A program made the translations under genes and the position numbers. The notes under the pieces are model-generated. The model did no database searches and was not told the DNA's origin. It saw only the letters and a list, made by a program, of their open reading frames with translations. DNA of 64,000 nucleotides from Sediminicoccus rosea (lineage in GTDB: Bacteria > Pseudomonadota > Alphaproteobacteria > Acetobacterales > Acetobacteraceae), in NCBI RefSeq assembly GCF_033547095.1, contig NZ_CP137852.1:1729501-1793500 (forward strand), given 5' to 3'. Position 1 is the stretch's first letter, and every line of letters starts with the position of its first letter. Shown one piece after another: positions 55,402 through 63,599 of this stretch.

Positions 55402-56739
55402 ATGGACCTTCAGGAATCCGTCGCGGCCGCGCTGGCTGGCGACCGTGCCGTGCTCATCAACCTGGCGCTGCGCCGGCTCGACTGGTCCCGCGCGGAGGTG
55501 GCCCTGCTCGGCCGCGGCGAGGCAGATGCCATCGCCCGCGCGCTGGAGGCAGCCCGCAAGCTGGTGGCGCCGCGCCGCACCGCACCGATCGAGCCTGTGG
55601 TGATCGGCCAGCACACGCCGACGACATTGGCGCAGCTGGCGCGCTGCCTGGATCATGACGATGCGGTGGGCGGTGCCATCTGCGCGGATGGACATCTCGG
55701 CTATTCGCAGCCGGTCGGCGGCGTTGTCGCCTATCGCGAGCACATCAGCGTCTCTGGCGTGGGCTTCGACATTGCCTGCGGCAACCTGGCCGTGCGGACC
55801 GACATGCCTTTCGCCGCCGTCGAGGGGCGGGTGGACGCGGTGCTCGATGAGATTTGCGCCCGCATTTCCTTCGGTGTGGGGCGGGTGAATGACGCGCCTG
55901 TGGAGCACGCTATCTTCGATGACACGGACGCCTGGCGCGCGGCGGATGCGATAGGGCTGCTCTCGACGGCGCGGAAGCAGCTCGGCACCGTGGGGGCAGG
56001 GAACCACTACGTGGACCTGTTCCACGAGGTGCAGCCTGGCGTCACGCCTTTGGCCAGCCCGGTATGGATCGGCATCCACTTCGGCTCGCGCGGCCTCGGG
56101 CACAAGCTCGCCACGGCCTATCTGAAGCGCGGCGGGGGGCGTGAGGGCATCGACGTGCCTCCGACCCTTCTGCACCAGGACAGTGACCTCGGGAGGGGCT
56201 ACCTGGCCGCGATGGAGCTTGCGGGGCGCTATGCCTATGCCGGCCGGGATTGGGTGGCAGCGACCGTGCTGGACATCCTTGGCGCCCATGAGACGGACCG
56301 CGTGCACAACCATCACAACTTCGCCTGGCGCGAAGAGGTGGGCGGGGCGCCGGCCTGGGTGGTGCGGAAGGGCTGCACGCCCGCCTTCCCAGGCCAGCGG
56401 GGCTTCGTGGGCGGCTCCATGGGCGATGACGCGGTGATCCTGGAGGGCGTAGCCGGTGCGGAGGCGACGGCGTTGCTCTCTTCCACCGTGCACGGCGCGG
56501 GGCGCATCTGCGGGCGGAAGGAAGCGAAGCGGCGGTTTGATCGGGCCGAGATGGATGCCTGGCTCTCGGGGCGCGGCGTGGCGCTGCGGGGCGGTGATCT
56601 GGACGAGAGCCCGATGGCCTATCGGCGCCTGCCGGAGGTGCTGGCACAGCACGCGGGCAGCATTCGCATCCTTCACACGCTGCGGCCCTTCGCGGTGGCG
56701 ATGGCTGGGGCGGATGTGGTGGACCCGTTCAGGGATTGA
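55402..56739 (+). CDS. rtcB: RtcB-family RNA ligase
   Basis: 445 residues from ATG 55402. RtcB seals 2',3'-cyclic phosphate or 3'-phosphate ends to 5'-OH RNA with GTP and Mn. Conserved elements are visible: GFDIACGNLAVRTD (Cys metal ligand), GTVGAGNHYVDLFHEV, HFGSRGLGHKLA, VHNHHNFAW, RKGCTPAFPGQRGFVGGSMG, and STVHGAGRICGRKEAKR with the His that is guanylylated in characterised RtcB. Spacing differs from the bacterial standard, as in shorter phage versions. It sits between a terminase-like gene and a virion protein gene, so it travels with the element. Confidence 0.88.
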   Translation: MDLQESVAAALAGDRAVLINLALRRLDWSRAEVALLGRGEADAIARALEAARKLVAPRRTAPIEPVVIGQHTPTTLAQLARCLDHDDAVGGAICADGHLGYSQPVGGVVAYREHISVSGVGFDIACGNLAVRTDMPFAAVEGRVDAVLDEICARISFGVGRVNDAPVEHAIFDDTDAWRAADAIGLLSTARKQLGTVGAGNHYVDLFHEVQPGVTPLASPVWIGIHFGSRGLGHKLATAYLKRGGGREGIDVPPTLLHQDSDLGRGYLAAMELAGRYAYAGRDWVAATVLDILGAHETDRVHNHHNFAWREEVGGAPAWVVRKGCTPAFPGQRGFVGGSMGDDAVILEGVAGAEATALLSSTVHGAGRICGRKEAKRRFDRAEMDAWLSGRGVALRGGDLDESPMAYRRLPEVLAQHAGSIRILHTLRPFAVAMAGADVVDPFRD

Positions 56740-56853
56740 TGGCGCCGGCGCGCATAATCTGCGGGCCTCCCGCTGCCCATTGTGATAGGAGCTTGAGCAC
56801 GCTCGCTGCGTAGTAGGCGCGGTCCCACTCCTGACATTCGGAGGGCTCGCCTC

Positions 56854-57999
56854 ATGGGTAAGAAGACGACCGTTCAGGCCCCCGCGCCTGACCCCAACAT
56901 CGGGCTTTCCGCCGCCGCCGCTGCCGACCTGGGCCGCGACTGGTTCAACGAGAGCCGCAACCAGTTCGGCGTGGCGAATGTTCGCCAGGACCGCGCTGAC
57001 GCACTCACGAACGAGGTGGTGCAAGACCAGCTTGCCGCCAGCCGAACCGCGCAGCAGTGGGCGGCCGAAGACCGAGCGCGCTACCGGAGCGTGTTCCAGC
57101 CGGCGCAGGATCGGTTCATCGAGAAGGCCAATGGCTGGGATAGCCCCGAGCGGCAGGCGGAGGCGGCGCGCGAGGCCCGGGCCGATGTGATGAGCGCGGC
57201 CGAGGCGCAGCGTGGCACGACGCAGCGCCAGGCCGCGGCCATGGGCATCAGCCCCACCAGCGGGCGCTATGCCGGTGTCGAGCGGGCAGGAGAGGCGGCC
57301 ACGGCCATCGCGGCGGCGGGCGCCGAGAACACCGCCCGCAGCCGCGTGCGGCGCGAGGCGGTGGCGCTCCAGGCCGACGCGGTGAACATGGGCAATGGCC
57401 TGGCGGTGAATCCCGGCCAGTCCCTTGGCCTGGGCGTCCAGGCGGGCAGCGCGGCCGTGGGCAACACCACCACCAACAACGCGGCGGCGCGGGGCAATCT
57501 CGGCATCCTGGAAAGCGGCTATCGGACGGCGATGGGGGGCCTTCAGTCCCAGGCCGGCATACTGGGCCAGCAGTATGGCCAGACGATTTCGGCCTGGAAC
57601 GCCGGGCAGCAGCGGGCGGGGCAGGAGACGGCGGGTCTGTATGGCGCCATCGGCTCCGCCGTTGGCATTGGCGCGGGGATGTTCATGCGCTCCAGCAAGG
57701 ACGCCAAGAAGGACAAGCGCCCGGCGCGCGGCGCCCTCGAAGCGGTGATGAACATGCCGGTCGAGGAGTGGACCTATAAGGAGGGTGTGGGCGACGGCGA
57801 GCGCCACATCGGCCCCTACGCGGAGGACTTCAAGCGCGAGACGGGCATGGGCGACGGGAAGACGATCAACGTCATCGACGCCATCGGCATCAACATGCGC
57901 GCGACCCAGGAGCTTGCGGAGGAGGTGCGCGAGATGCGCGGCGCGCTAAGCAGCAAGCCCAAGCCGAAGGGCCGGGGCGTCATGCGCGAAGCGGCGTAG
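56854..57999 (+). CDS. phage tail or internal virion protein with S74 chaperone end
   Basis: 381 residues. The N-terminal 270 residues are Ala/Gln-rich and helical (AAMGISPTSGRYAGVERAGE, YGQTISAWNAGQQ), like injected or tail-associated virion proteins. The final 100 residues show an S74 intramolecular chaperone: SSKDAKKDKRPARG, MPVEEWTYKEG, GERHIGPYAEDFKRETGMG and VIDAIGINMRATQELAEEV. In related proteins this domain assists trimer folding and cleaves itself. Other structural genes are absent. Confidence 0.82.
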   Translation: MGKKTTVQAPAPDPNIGLSAAAAADLGRDWFNESRNQFGVANVRQDRADALTNEVVQDQLAASRTAQQWAAEDRARYRSVFQPAQDRFIEKANGWDSPERQAEAAREARADVMSAAEAQRGTTQRQAAAMGISPTSGRYAGVERAGEAATAIAAAGAENTARSRVRREAVALQADAVNMGNGLAVNPGQSLGLGVQAGSAAVGNTTTNNAAARGNLGILESGYRTAMGGLQSQAGILGQQYGQTISAWNAGQQRAGQETAGLYGAIGSAVGIGAGMFMRSSKDAKKDKRPARGALEAVMNMPVEEWTYKEGVGDGERHIGPYAEDFKRETGMGDGKTINVIDAIGINMRATQELAEEVREMRGALSSKPKPKGRGVMREAA

Positions 58000-58024
58000 G
58001 AGGGCGCGGCATGTCACTCGGGAT

Positions 58025-58041
58025 GGGGCGTAAGTCGCCCC
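58025..58041 (+). terminator. hairpin after the virion protein gene
   Basis: GGGGCG-TAAGT-CGCCCC is a perfect 6-bp stem 26 bp after the stop codon at 57999. It lacks a U-tract, so termination is only suggested by position. Confidence 0.4.
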
Positions 58042-58510
58042 CAACGGCTTTAGACGAGCGGCCCTCGACTACGGCGGATAAGGCCGGGGTGGTGGGATAG
58101 ACGCTCGGCGCCTAACGTCTTGATTGTCGCGTTCCGCACCGCTTAAGGTAAGCGTCCGCTGACGGCTGCCTTGCGGCTTGGGGCACGGCTTGGGTGAACT
58201 GCGCGGCTGGTGGGTGGCCGGAGCGTTCATTGCCGTCCGTAAGCGTAGGGGTACGCGCCCATCTCGGTCGCCAAGGAGTGGGGACGCATCACCCGAAAGC
58301 AGACTCTCGGTCAGCTTCGTCTGTCGGCGGCGGAGCCTCAAGCAGGGTCGTGTCGGTGGGCTTCCGTTAGCGCGGGGTGGATTTCCCAAGGCCTTAAGGT
58401 GATGGGGACCGGCGCCTCGCTGGGAGGCGGGGCGTCGTCAACGTGCAGTGGGAGTCGATCATACACTTGCCCGGCTTGATGGACCGCCGTTGACCTTGTT
58501 ATCAGCCATA
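58042..58510. other. intergenic stretch before the defence block
   Basis: No gene with recognisable motifs. Lower in G+C than the flanks and with small inverted repeats such as CGCTTA-AGG-TAAGCG near 58140. The right end of the phage-derived element, or a boundary with the defence block, may lie here, but I could not find a direct repeat that matches the integrase side. Confidence 0.5.
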
Positions 58511-58531
58511 CATAACCTACGGGAGGTTATG
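58511..58531. promoter_or_regulatory. palindromic operator before the TA-like genes
   Basis: CATAACCT (58511-58518), ACGGG spacer, AGGTTATG (58524-58531): a perfect 8-bp inverted repeat, at the 5' end of the toxin coding region and over a GGGAGG RBS-like string. It fits autoregulation by the downstream HTH antitoxin. Confidence 0.6.
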
Positions 58532-58900
58532 CACCGACTGGGACCAAAGCTCCGACACATTGCTCGATCTGGACGGCCAGACGCTGCTTTTGGACGCCGC
58601 CGGCCGACATTGGGTCAAGTTTGTGGTCAGACGCGTGGCGGCGACGCCCGAGAGGCCGCACGGCCTCGACTACTCGCTCACGCTGCACTTCCCCCCGGCG
58701 GCGTGCGGCTGGTGGGCTCCGACAACGCCCACCCGGTGGCGGGAGGCTCGGGGCGCGGACGCCGGCGGTCGGCGACGCGGGACCACCGGCACCGACTGCG
58801 AACGGTACGGGCGTGCGAGTACGTCGACGCTGGGACCCTAGTCGGCGACTTCTGGGTGGAGGTGGACACGGTACAGCGGGAACGGGGAGTAGTGCCATGA
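58529..58900 (+). pseudogene. TumE-like toxin gene interrupted by frameshift
   Basis: Frame 1 reads DWDQSSDTLLDLDGQTLLLD-like residues, then HWVKFVVRRV, TPERPHGLDYSLTLHF, the first half of a TumE-family toxin. The second half, RLVGSDNAHPV, DHRHRLRTVRACEYVDAGTLVGDFWVEVD, is in another frame. The switch falls at a C6 run (58691-58696); one added C would join LTLHFPP to GGVRLVGSDNAHPV. The ATG at 58529 is in the frame of the second half, so the start is also off by one relative to the centre. The stop overlaps the antitoxin ATG by 4 bp. Confidence 0.75.
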
Positions 58901-59310
58901 GCGGAACCGATGCGGGCGGCGTGCTACGGGTGGCCATCGCTCCCTACGAAGAGATGAAGGCGCGGACGATGGCTATCGCGCGCGGGGAGCGTCGCGTCGG
59001 CGCCGACGAGCCGCGCGTCTGGTTTGCATCGCTAGAGAGCTTCACGCGCGTGCTGTCGGAGCGGAACCGCGAGCTGCTTTCGCTGATCGCGGACCGGGAG
59101 CCGGCTTCGCTGGCCGAGCTGGCCGCGCTCTCGGGGCGCGCGAAGCCCAACCTTTCGCGCACGCTGCGCACGATGGAGCGGCACGGGCTGGTGGAGCTGC
59201 GTCCCGGTGAGGGCCGTACGCTGCGGCCCCGGGTGTGCTACCGCGACATCCGGCTCGACCTGCCGGTGGTCGGAGGGCCGCCCGGCAAGGCCGGGCGGCG
59301 GGCGGCGTGA
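58897..59310 (+). CDS. HTH antitoxin-like regulator (HVO_A0114-type)
   Basis: 137 residues from ATG 58897. A MarR-like winged helix is visible: SERNRELLSLIADREPASLAELAALSGRAKPNLSRTLRTMERHGLVELR, with PNLSRTLRTMERHGL as recognition region and RPRVCYRDIRLDLPV as C-terminal strand. This family is the usual partner of TumE-type toxins. Its stop overlaps the hsdS GTG start (GTGA), so it is cotranslated with the restriction genes, which it may control through the palindrome at 58511. Confidence 0.85.
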   Translation: MSGTDAGGVLRVAIAPYEEMKARTMAIARGERRVGADEPRVWFASLESFTRVLSERNRELLSLIADREPASLAELAALSGRAKPNLSRTLRTMERHGLVELRPGEGRTLRPRVCYRDIRLDLPVVGGPPGKAGRRAA

Positions 59311-61052
59311 CCAATCCAGAGGACAACGGCGACGGGCCGAGGGGCTGGGTCACCGTGCCGGTTGGCAGTGTCGGCGGCGTGCGCGTCGGCAAGCAGCGAT
59401 CGCCCGGCGCGCAGACCGGCCGGCATCCCACGCCGTACATCCGGGCGGCCAACATCACGCCAGCTGGCCTCGACCTGTCTGATCTCTTCACCATGGACTT
59501 CTCGCCAGCCGAGCGGAGGACGTTTAGTTTACGGCAGGGTGACGTGGTGCTCACCGAGGCGTCGGGAAGCGCGGCGCAGGTCGGGCGGGCCGCGCTCTGG
59601 CCCGCCCAAGCGCCTGAGTGCTGCTTTCAGAATACGGTGGTCCGCTTCCGCTCCCATGCCGCATCACCGCGCTACGCCCTTGTCGTATTCCGGCACTTCG
59701 CGGCGTCGGGCACGTTCGCCCGGACCGCGCGCGGGGTCGGCATCCAGCACCTCGGTGTGACGCGCTTCGCCGCGCTGCCCTTCCCGCTTCCGCCCTTGGC
59801 GGAGCAGGACCGTATCGCCGCCGAGGTCGAGGTCCGCATGTCCGGGATCGAGGAGGCGCGGGCGTCGTTGACGTCCGCCCTCGCGCGGGTTCGCGAGCAA
59901 GAGCGGGAGATCGTCGCAGCGGCCGCCCGGGGTCGGCTCCTGACCAAGAACGAAGACGGAGGCGCTACTCCGTCCGGCGCCGCCCGCCCACCCGCACCCA
60001 ATGCGAAGGACGGCGGACAGCGATTGCTGTTTGAGGGCGCACATGGCGAAGAGGCTTGGTCGGATCCTCTCCCGGCAGGATGGCGCTGGGTGCGCATCGA
60101 CGAGGCGGGCGAGTTGAAGCTCGGGCGCCAGCGCTCGTCCGCGCGCAGGGGCGGGGGCAGCCCCACGGCTTACCTCCGCGTCGCGAACGTTCAGGAGGAC
60201 GCCATTGCCACCGACGACCTTGCGACCATGGACTTCACGCCGGCCGAGCAGGAAGCCTATGCGGTCCACCCAGGCGACATCCTGCTCAACGTCGGCCAGA
60301 GCCCGGAGCTCGTCGGCCGGCCAGCGCTCGTACGCGAGGACCTGGGCCGCCTCGCGTTCCAGAACCACCTGGCGCGCTTTCGACCCAGACCGGGGATAGA
60401 CGGCGAATACGCCCTGCTCGTGTTCCGGCACTACCTGCATTCCGGGCTGTTCCGCTCGGTCGCGACGTGGTCCACCAACCTGGCGACGCTTGGGCTGGGT
60501 CGCTTGGCCGCTTTGCCCTTCCCACTGCCACCGCCCGAAACCCAGTCACGCATAGCCGCGGAGGCGGCCCGGCGACTGGAGGCGTCCCGCTCGCAAGCGC
60601 AAGCGATCCGCGCGGCGCTCGAAAAACTGCCTACCCTCGAAGCCGAACTGCTGACGGCGGCGGTGAGGGGCACACTCGTGCCGCAAGACCCCTCTGACGA
60701 GCCTGCCTCAGTGCTTCTTGAGCGCCTCGGCCCAGTACCGGTCGACGCCGATCGGGCTGCAAAGGGCGGCACGGAAGACCCGCCCAGCGCCGAGGACCCG
60801 ACGGTGGACACCGCTGCAAAGTATGACGACGACCCCGTGGCCGCTGGCGGCCGTCTTGCCGCTTCGCTCCGGGCCGCAGGACGACCGCTTCCGCTTCCTG
60901 ATCTCCTCGCCCGGGCCGGATACGACGGCGCCGCGGTTGATGACGTCGAGCGTTTCTACCTTGCCTTGCGGGAGGAGCTGGAATGCACCGTTCGCGTGGT
61001 CGGCGACGCGGTCGAGAACGCGGTGCTGGAGGCCGTACCCAATGCGGCTTGA
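59307..61052 (+). CDS. hsdS: type I restriction specificity subunit HsdS, extended
   Basis: 581 residues from GTG 59307. Two target-recognition domains each begin with a W-x-x-V-P-V-like strand and share the pattern PYIRAANITPAGLDLSDLFTMDF/AYLRVANVQEDAIATDDLATMDF, and each ends in RFAALPFPLPPLAEQDRIAAEVE/LAALPFPLPPPETQSRIAAEAA, followed by coiled-coil helices. It should read two half-sites of a bipartite target. About 100 extra C-terminal residues, after a GTLVPQDPSDEPASVLLERL region, make it longer than the usual 400-450. It overlaps the next gene by 11 bp. Confidence 0.92.
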   Translation: MTNPEDNGDGPRGWVTVPVGSVGGVRVGKQRSPGAQTGRHPTPYIRAANITPAGLDLSDLFTMDFSPAERRTFSLRQGDVVLTEASGSAAQVGRAALWPAQAPECCFQNTVVRFRSHAASPRYALVVFRHFAASGTFARTARGVGIQHLGVTRFAALPFPLPPLAEQDRIAAEVEVRMSGIEEARASLTSALARVREQEREIVAAAARGRLLTKNEDGGATPSGAARPPAPNAKDGGQRLLFEGAHGEEAWSDPLPAGWRWVRIDEAGELKLGRQRSSARRGGGSPTAYLRVANVQEDAIATDDLATMDFTPAEQEAYAVHPGDILLNVGQSPELVGRPALVREDLGRLAFQNHLARFRPRPGIDGEYALLVFRHYLHSGLFRSVATWSTNLATLGLGRLAALPFPLPPPETQSRIAAEAARRLEASRSQAQAIRAALEKLPTLEAELLTAAVRGTLVPQDPSDEPASVLLERLGPVPVDADRAAKGGTEDPPSAEDPTVDTAAKYDDDPVAAGGRLAASLRAAGRPLPLPDLLARAGYDGAAVDDVERFYLALREELECTVRVVGDAVENAVLEAVPNAA

Positions 61053-62715
61053 TGAGCTGACGGTTGGCAGCTTCAAGAACCTGAAGGACTTCCGCGTCGA
61101 TTTCGACGAGGGCTCGCCGTACACCGTCCTCGTTGGCGAGAATGGGGCCGGCAAGTCCAACCTCATCGAGGCCCTCACGCTGATCTTTCGCAACCTCGAC
61201 CTCGACGAGGAGGCGGCCTTTGCGTACCGGCTCAAGTACCGTTGCCGCGGGCACGACGTTGAGGTGGTCGCGGAGGCCGCGGGGCAATTTCCGCGCTTCC
61301 GCGTCAGACCCAAAGGGAGCGGGGAGCCTTTTGCCGACCTGCCGCGGAAGCGGTTCATGGAGTCCGACGACGACGGGCGGCCACGCTACCGGCCGGCGTT
61401 CGTGTTCGGCTACTACTCCGGGCCGAGCGATAGGCTGGCCGGCCTCTACAGAACGCATGAGGAGCGCTATTACCGCTGGATCATCAAGTCGGCCGAACAA
61501 AGAGGCGGAAGGGACGTTACCGACCCCAACGCGCTGCGCCGCCTCTTCTACGCGCAGACAATGCACGGCCAGTTCGCTCTGCTCGCGTTCTTCATGGCGC
61601 CGGGCGACGACGCAGAGCAGGACCGGGCGTTCCTGAGGGAGCACCTCCAGATAGACGGTCTGGACAGCGTGCTATTTGCGCTGAGAAGGCCCCCTTGGGG
61701 CAACACCCGCAAGAGGGGCGGTGATCCACGCTTCTGGCACGCCGAAGGCGAGATTCGGGCGTTCCTTGAGCGGCTCTACAGCGTGGCGCTGCTGCCGGCA
61801 CGTATGGCGCGTCGAATTCCGGCGGACCTCGGCAGGGACGGACCCGTCGAAGGCCTCTACCTCTTTCTGCCAAAGGCCGAAGACCTCCACCAAGTGTATG
61901 CGTCCTACGGCGACCAGTATGCCTTCTTCACAGCGTTGGAGAGTGCGCATCTGTCGCAAGTGGTCGGCGACAACGATGTCCGCACGCGTGTGCGCTTGAC
62001 GGCGAAAGGCGGCAGTGGCGCGGTCACCTACCGCGAGTTGAGTGAGGGCGAGCAGCAGCTCCTCCTCGTCCTTGGGCTGTTGAAATTCACAGCGCGCGAC
62101 GACGCGCTGTTCCTTCTCGACGAACCGGACACTCACCTCAATCCCGTGTGGAGCACGCAATACCTGGATTTTCTGGACCGCTTCATTCGCACGCGGGAGC
62201 GGGGCGAGAGCTGCCACATCGTCATGTCATCCCACGACCCTCTTGTCCTCGCGGGTCTGAAGCAAACAGAGGTGCGGATTCTCCGGCGCGATGCAACCGG
62301 ACGGCCGATGGCTGAACCGCCGGTCAACGACCCGCGGGGGATGGGCATTCAGGCCATCTTGGCGAGCGATCTTTTCCGCTTGCCGGCGGCTGGACTGGAT
62401 ACGGAAACCCAGCGCGAACTGGACACGCAAAGAGAGTTGGCCACGGATCCGAACCTCACGGCCGAGCAGCAGCAGGCTTTGCGCGACGTGACAGACCGTC
62501 TCAACCGCAAGGGGTTTTGGCGAAGCGATCGCGATCCGCTCTACCAAATCTTCCTGCAAAAGTTTGTCCCCCGGTGGATGGAGCGAGCGAGGCCCGAATG
62601 GCGCGAGGCGGTTCAGCTCACGCCTGAGCAGATGCATGAGCGAGATGCCCTCGCCGACGAGATTGCGGCCGAGATCGCAGAGGAGGTGGCGGCCGAGAGG
62701 GCGGCCCGCGCATGA
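61042..62715 (+). CDS. AAA/ABC-type ATPase, Septu PtuA-like
   Basis: 557 residues from ATG 61042. Walker A is G32-ENGAGK-S39, the ABC signature is LSEGEQQLLLVLGLL, Walker B is LFLLDEPDTHLNP and the H-loop is IVMSSHDPLVLAG. This SMC/RecF-like organisation with a large middle insert is that of PtuA of Septu and related OLD-like or AAA_15/21 defence ATPases. The next gene encodes an HNH protein, overlapping it by 4 bp, the standard PtuA-PtuB order. In Septu the ATPase controls the HNH nuclease. Confidence 0.85.
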   Translation: MRLDELTVGSFKNLKDFRVDFDEGSPYTVLVGENGAGKSNLIEALTLIFRNLDLDEEAAFAYRLKYRCRGHDVEVVAEAAGQFPRFRVRPKGSGEPFADLPRKRFMESDDDGRPRYRPAFVFGYYSGPSDRLAGLYRTHEERYYRWIIKSAEQRGGRDVTDPNALRRLFYAQTMHGQFALLAFFMAPGDDAEQDRAFLREHLQIDGLDSVLFALRRPPWGNTRKRGGDPRFWHAEGEIRAFLERLYSVALLPARMARRIPADLGRDGPVEGLYLFLPKAEDLHQVYASYGDQYAFFTALESAHLSQVVGDNDVRTRVRLTAKGGSGAVTYRELSEGEQQLLLVLGLLKFTARDDALFLLDEPDTHLNPVWSTQYLDFLDRFIRTRERGESCHIVMSSHDPLVLAGLKQTEVRILRRDATGRPMAEPPVNDPRGMGIQAILASDLFRLPAAGLDTETQRELDTQRELATDPNLTAEQQQALRDVTDRLNRKGFWRSDRDPLYQIFLQKFVPRWMERARPEWREAVQLTPEQMHERDALADEIAAEIAEEVAAERAARA

Positions 62716-63599
62716 GATACATCGATCTTGATCTACTGGTGGGCCGCACGGACGCGCAGCCGCTCATCGAAGCCGCCGAAGCCGCCCGCCACGCGATCTG
62801 TGCCGCAAGCGACGCCTCGGCGCGCAAGGCCCTCATCAATGCCAATCGCGAGCGATGGGTCGCGTTCCGACCGGTTTTTCAAGCGGTGTTTGGCGAGAAG
62901 TGCTGGTATACCGAGTCTCGCAATCCCGGCACCGATGACGATGTGGACCACTACCGACCGAAGGGTCGGATCGCCGAAAGGCCAGGGCACGGCGGCTACT
63001 GGTGGGAAGCGCTGCATTGGCGAAACTTCCGCCTGAGCTGCCATCGCGCCAATCGCTTGCGCGAGAACCCGGAAACCGGTGAGACGCACGGCAAGGGTGA
63101 CCGCTTTCCACTCATTGAGGAGCAGGACCGCTGGCGACGGCCTAGCGACGCGTGCCAAGAACGCCCGGCGCTCCTGGACCCGACCGACCCGTCCGATCCA
63201 CCGCTACTCACCTTCGAGATCGACGGGCGTGTGGCAGTCGCGCCGGCCCACGCGAGCGACGCGACGGCTGCGAAGCGGGTCGAAATCTCGCGGATCTACC
63301 TCCACCTCGACTGGCCAGCGTTCGTTACCGATCGGCGCGACCTGTACGCCACTGTGCTGCTGAAGGTGGGAGATGGTGACAAGGCCGATGCGGCGTTTCG
63401 GCGAGGCGAGGCAGGAGCTCGGGATACGCTGAAGGCAGTCGCGCGCGATCTCATCCGGATGGTCCATGACCGCGCCACCTACTCCCGGGCGGCGGTCGCC
63501 TATATCCACCGCTTTGGTGACCGCGATTGGGTCAGGCGCTACGTCCTGCCGCACATCCCGGCGGCTGCTCTGCCAGGCGTCCCGGTGGCCGCTCAATGA
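62712..63599 (+). CDS. HNH-family nuclease, PtuB-like
   Basis: 295 residues. The HNH core is DDDVDHYRPKGRI with D79-H80, then YWWEALHWRNFRLSCHRANRLR with Asn105 and Cys110, as in PtuB and retron-type HNH nucleases that show DVDHYRPK and NLLLAC..CN. The structural Zn site is partial: KC64WYTE in place of CxxC, and C110HRAN in place of CxxCN. An FPLIE segment follows. It overlaps both neighbours by 4 bp. Predicted to cut DNA when released by the ATPase. Confidence 0.82.
   Translation: MRYIDLDLLVGRTDAQPLIEAAEAARHAICAASDASARKALINANRERWVAFRPVFQAVFGEKCWYTESRNPGTDDDVDHYRPKGRIAERPGHGGYWWEALHWRNFRLSCHRANRLRENPETGETHGKGDRFPLIEEQDRWRRPSDACQERPALLDPTDPSDPPLLTFEIDGRVAVAPAHASDATAAKRVEISRIYLHLDWPAFVTDRRDLYATVLLKVGDGDKADAAFRRGEAGARDTLKAVARDLIRMVHDRATYSRAAVAYIHRFGDRDWVRRYVLPHIPAAALPGVPVAAQ

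Noticed and set aside
55369-57807. 812-residue minus-strand frame
   Set aside because: Antisense to rtcB and the S74 protein gene, both of which have clear family motifs on the plus strand.
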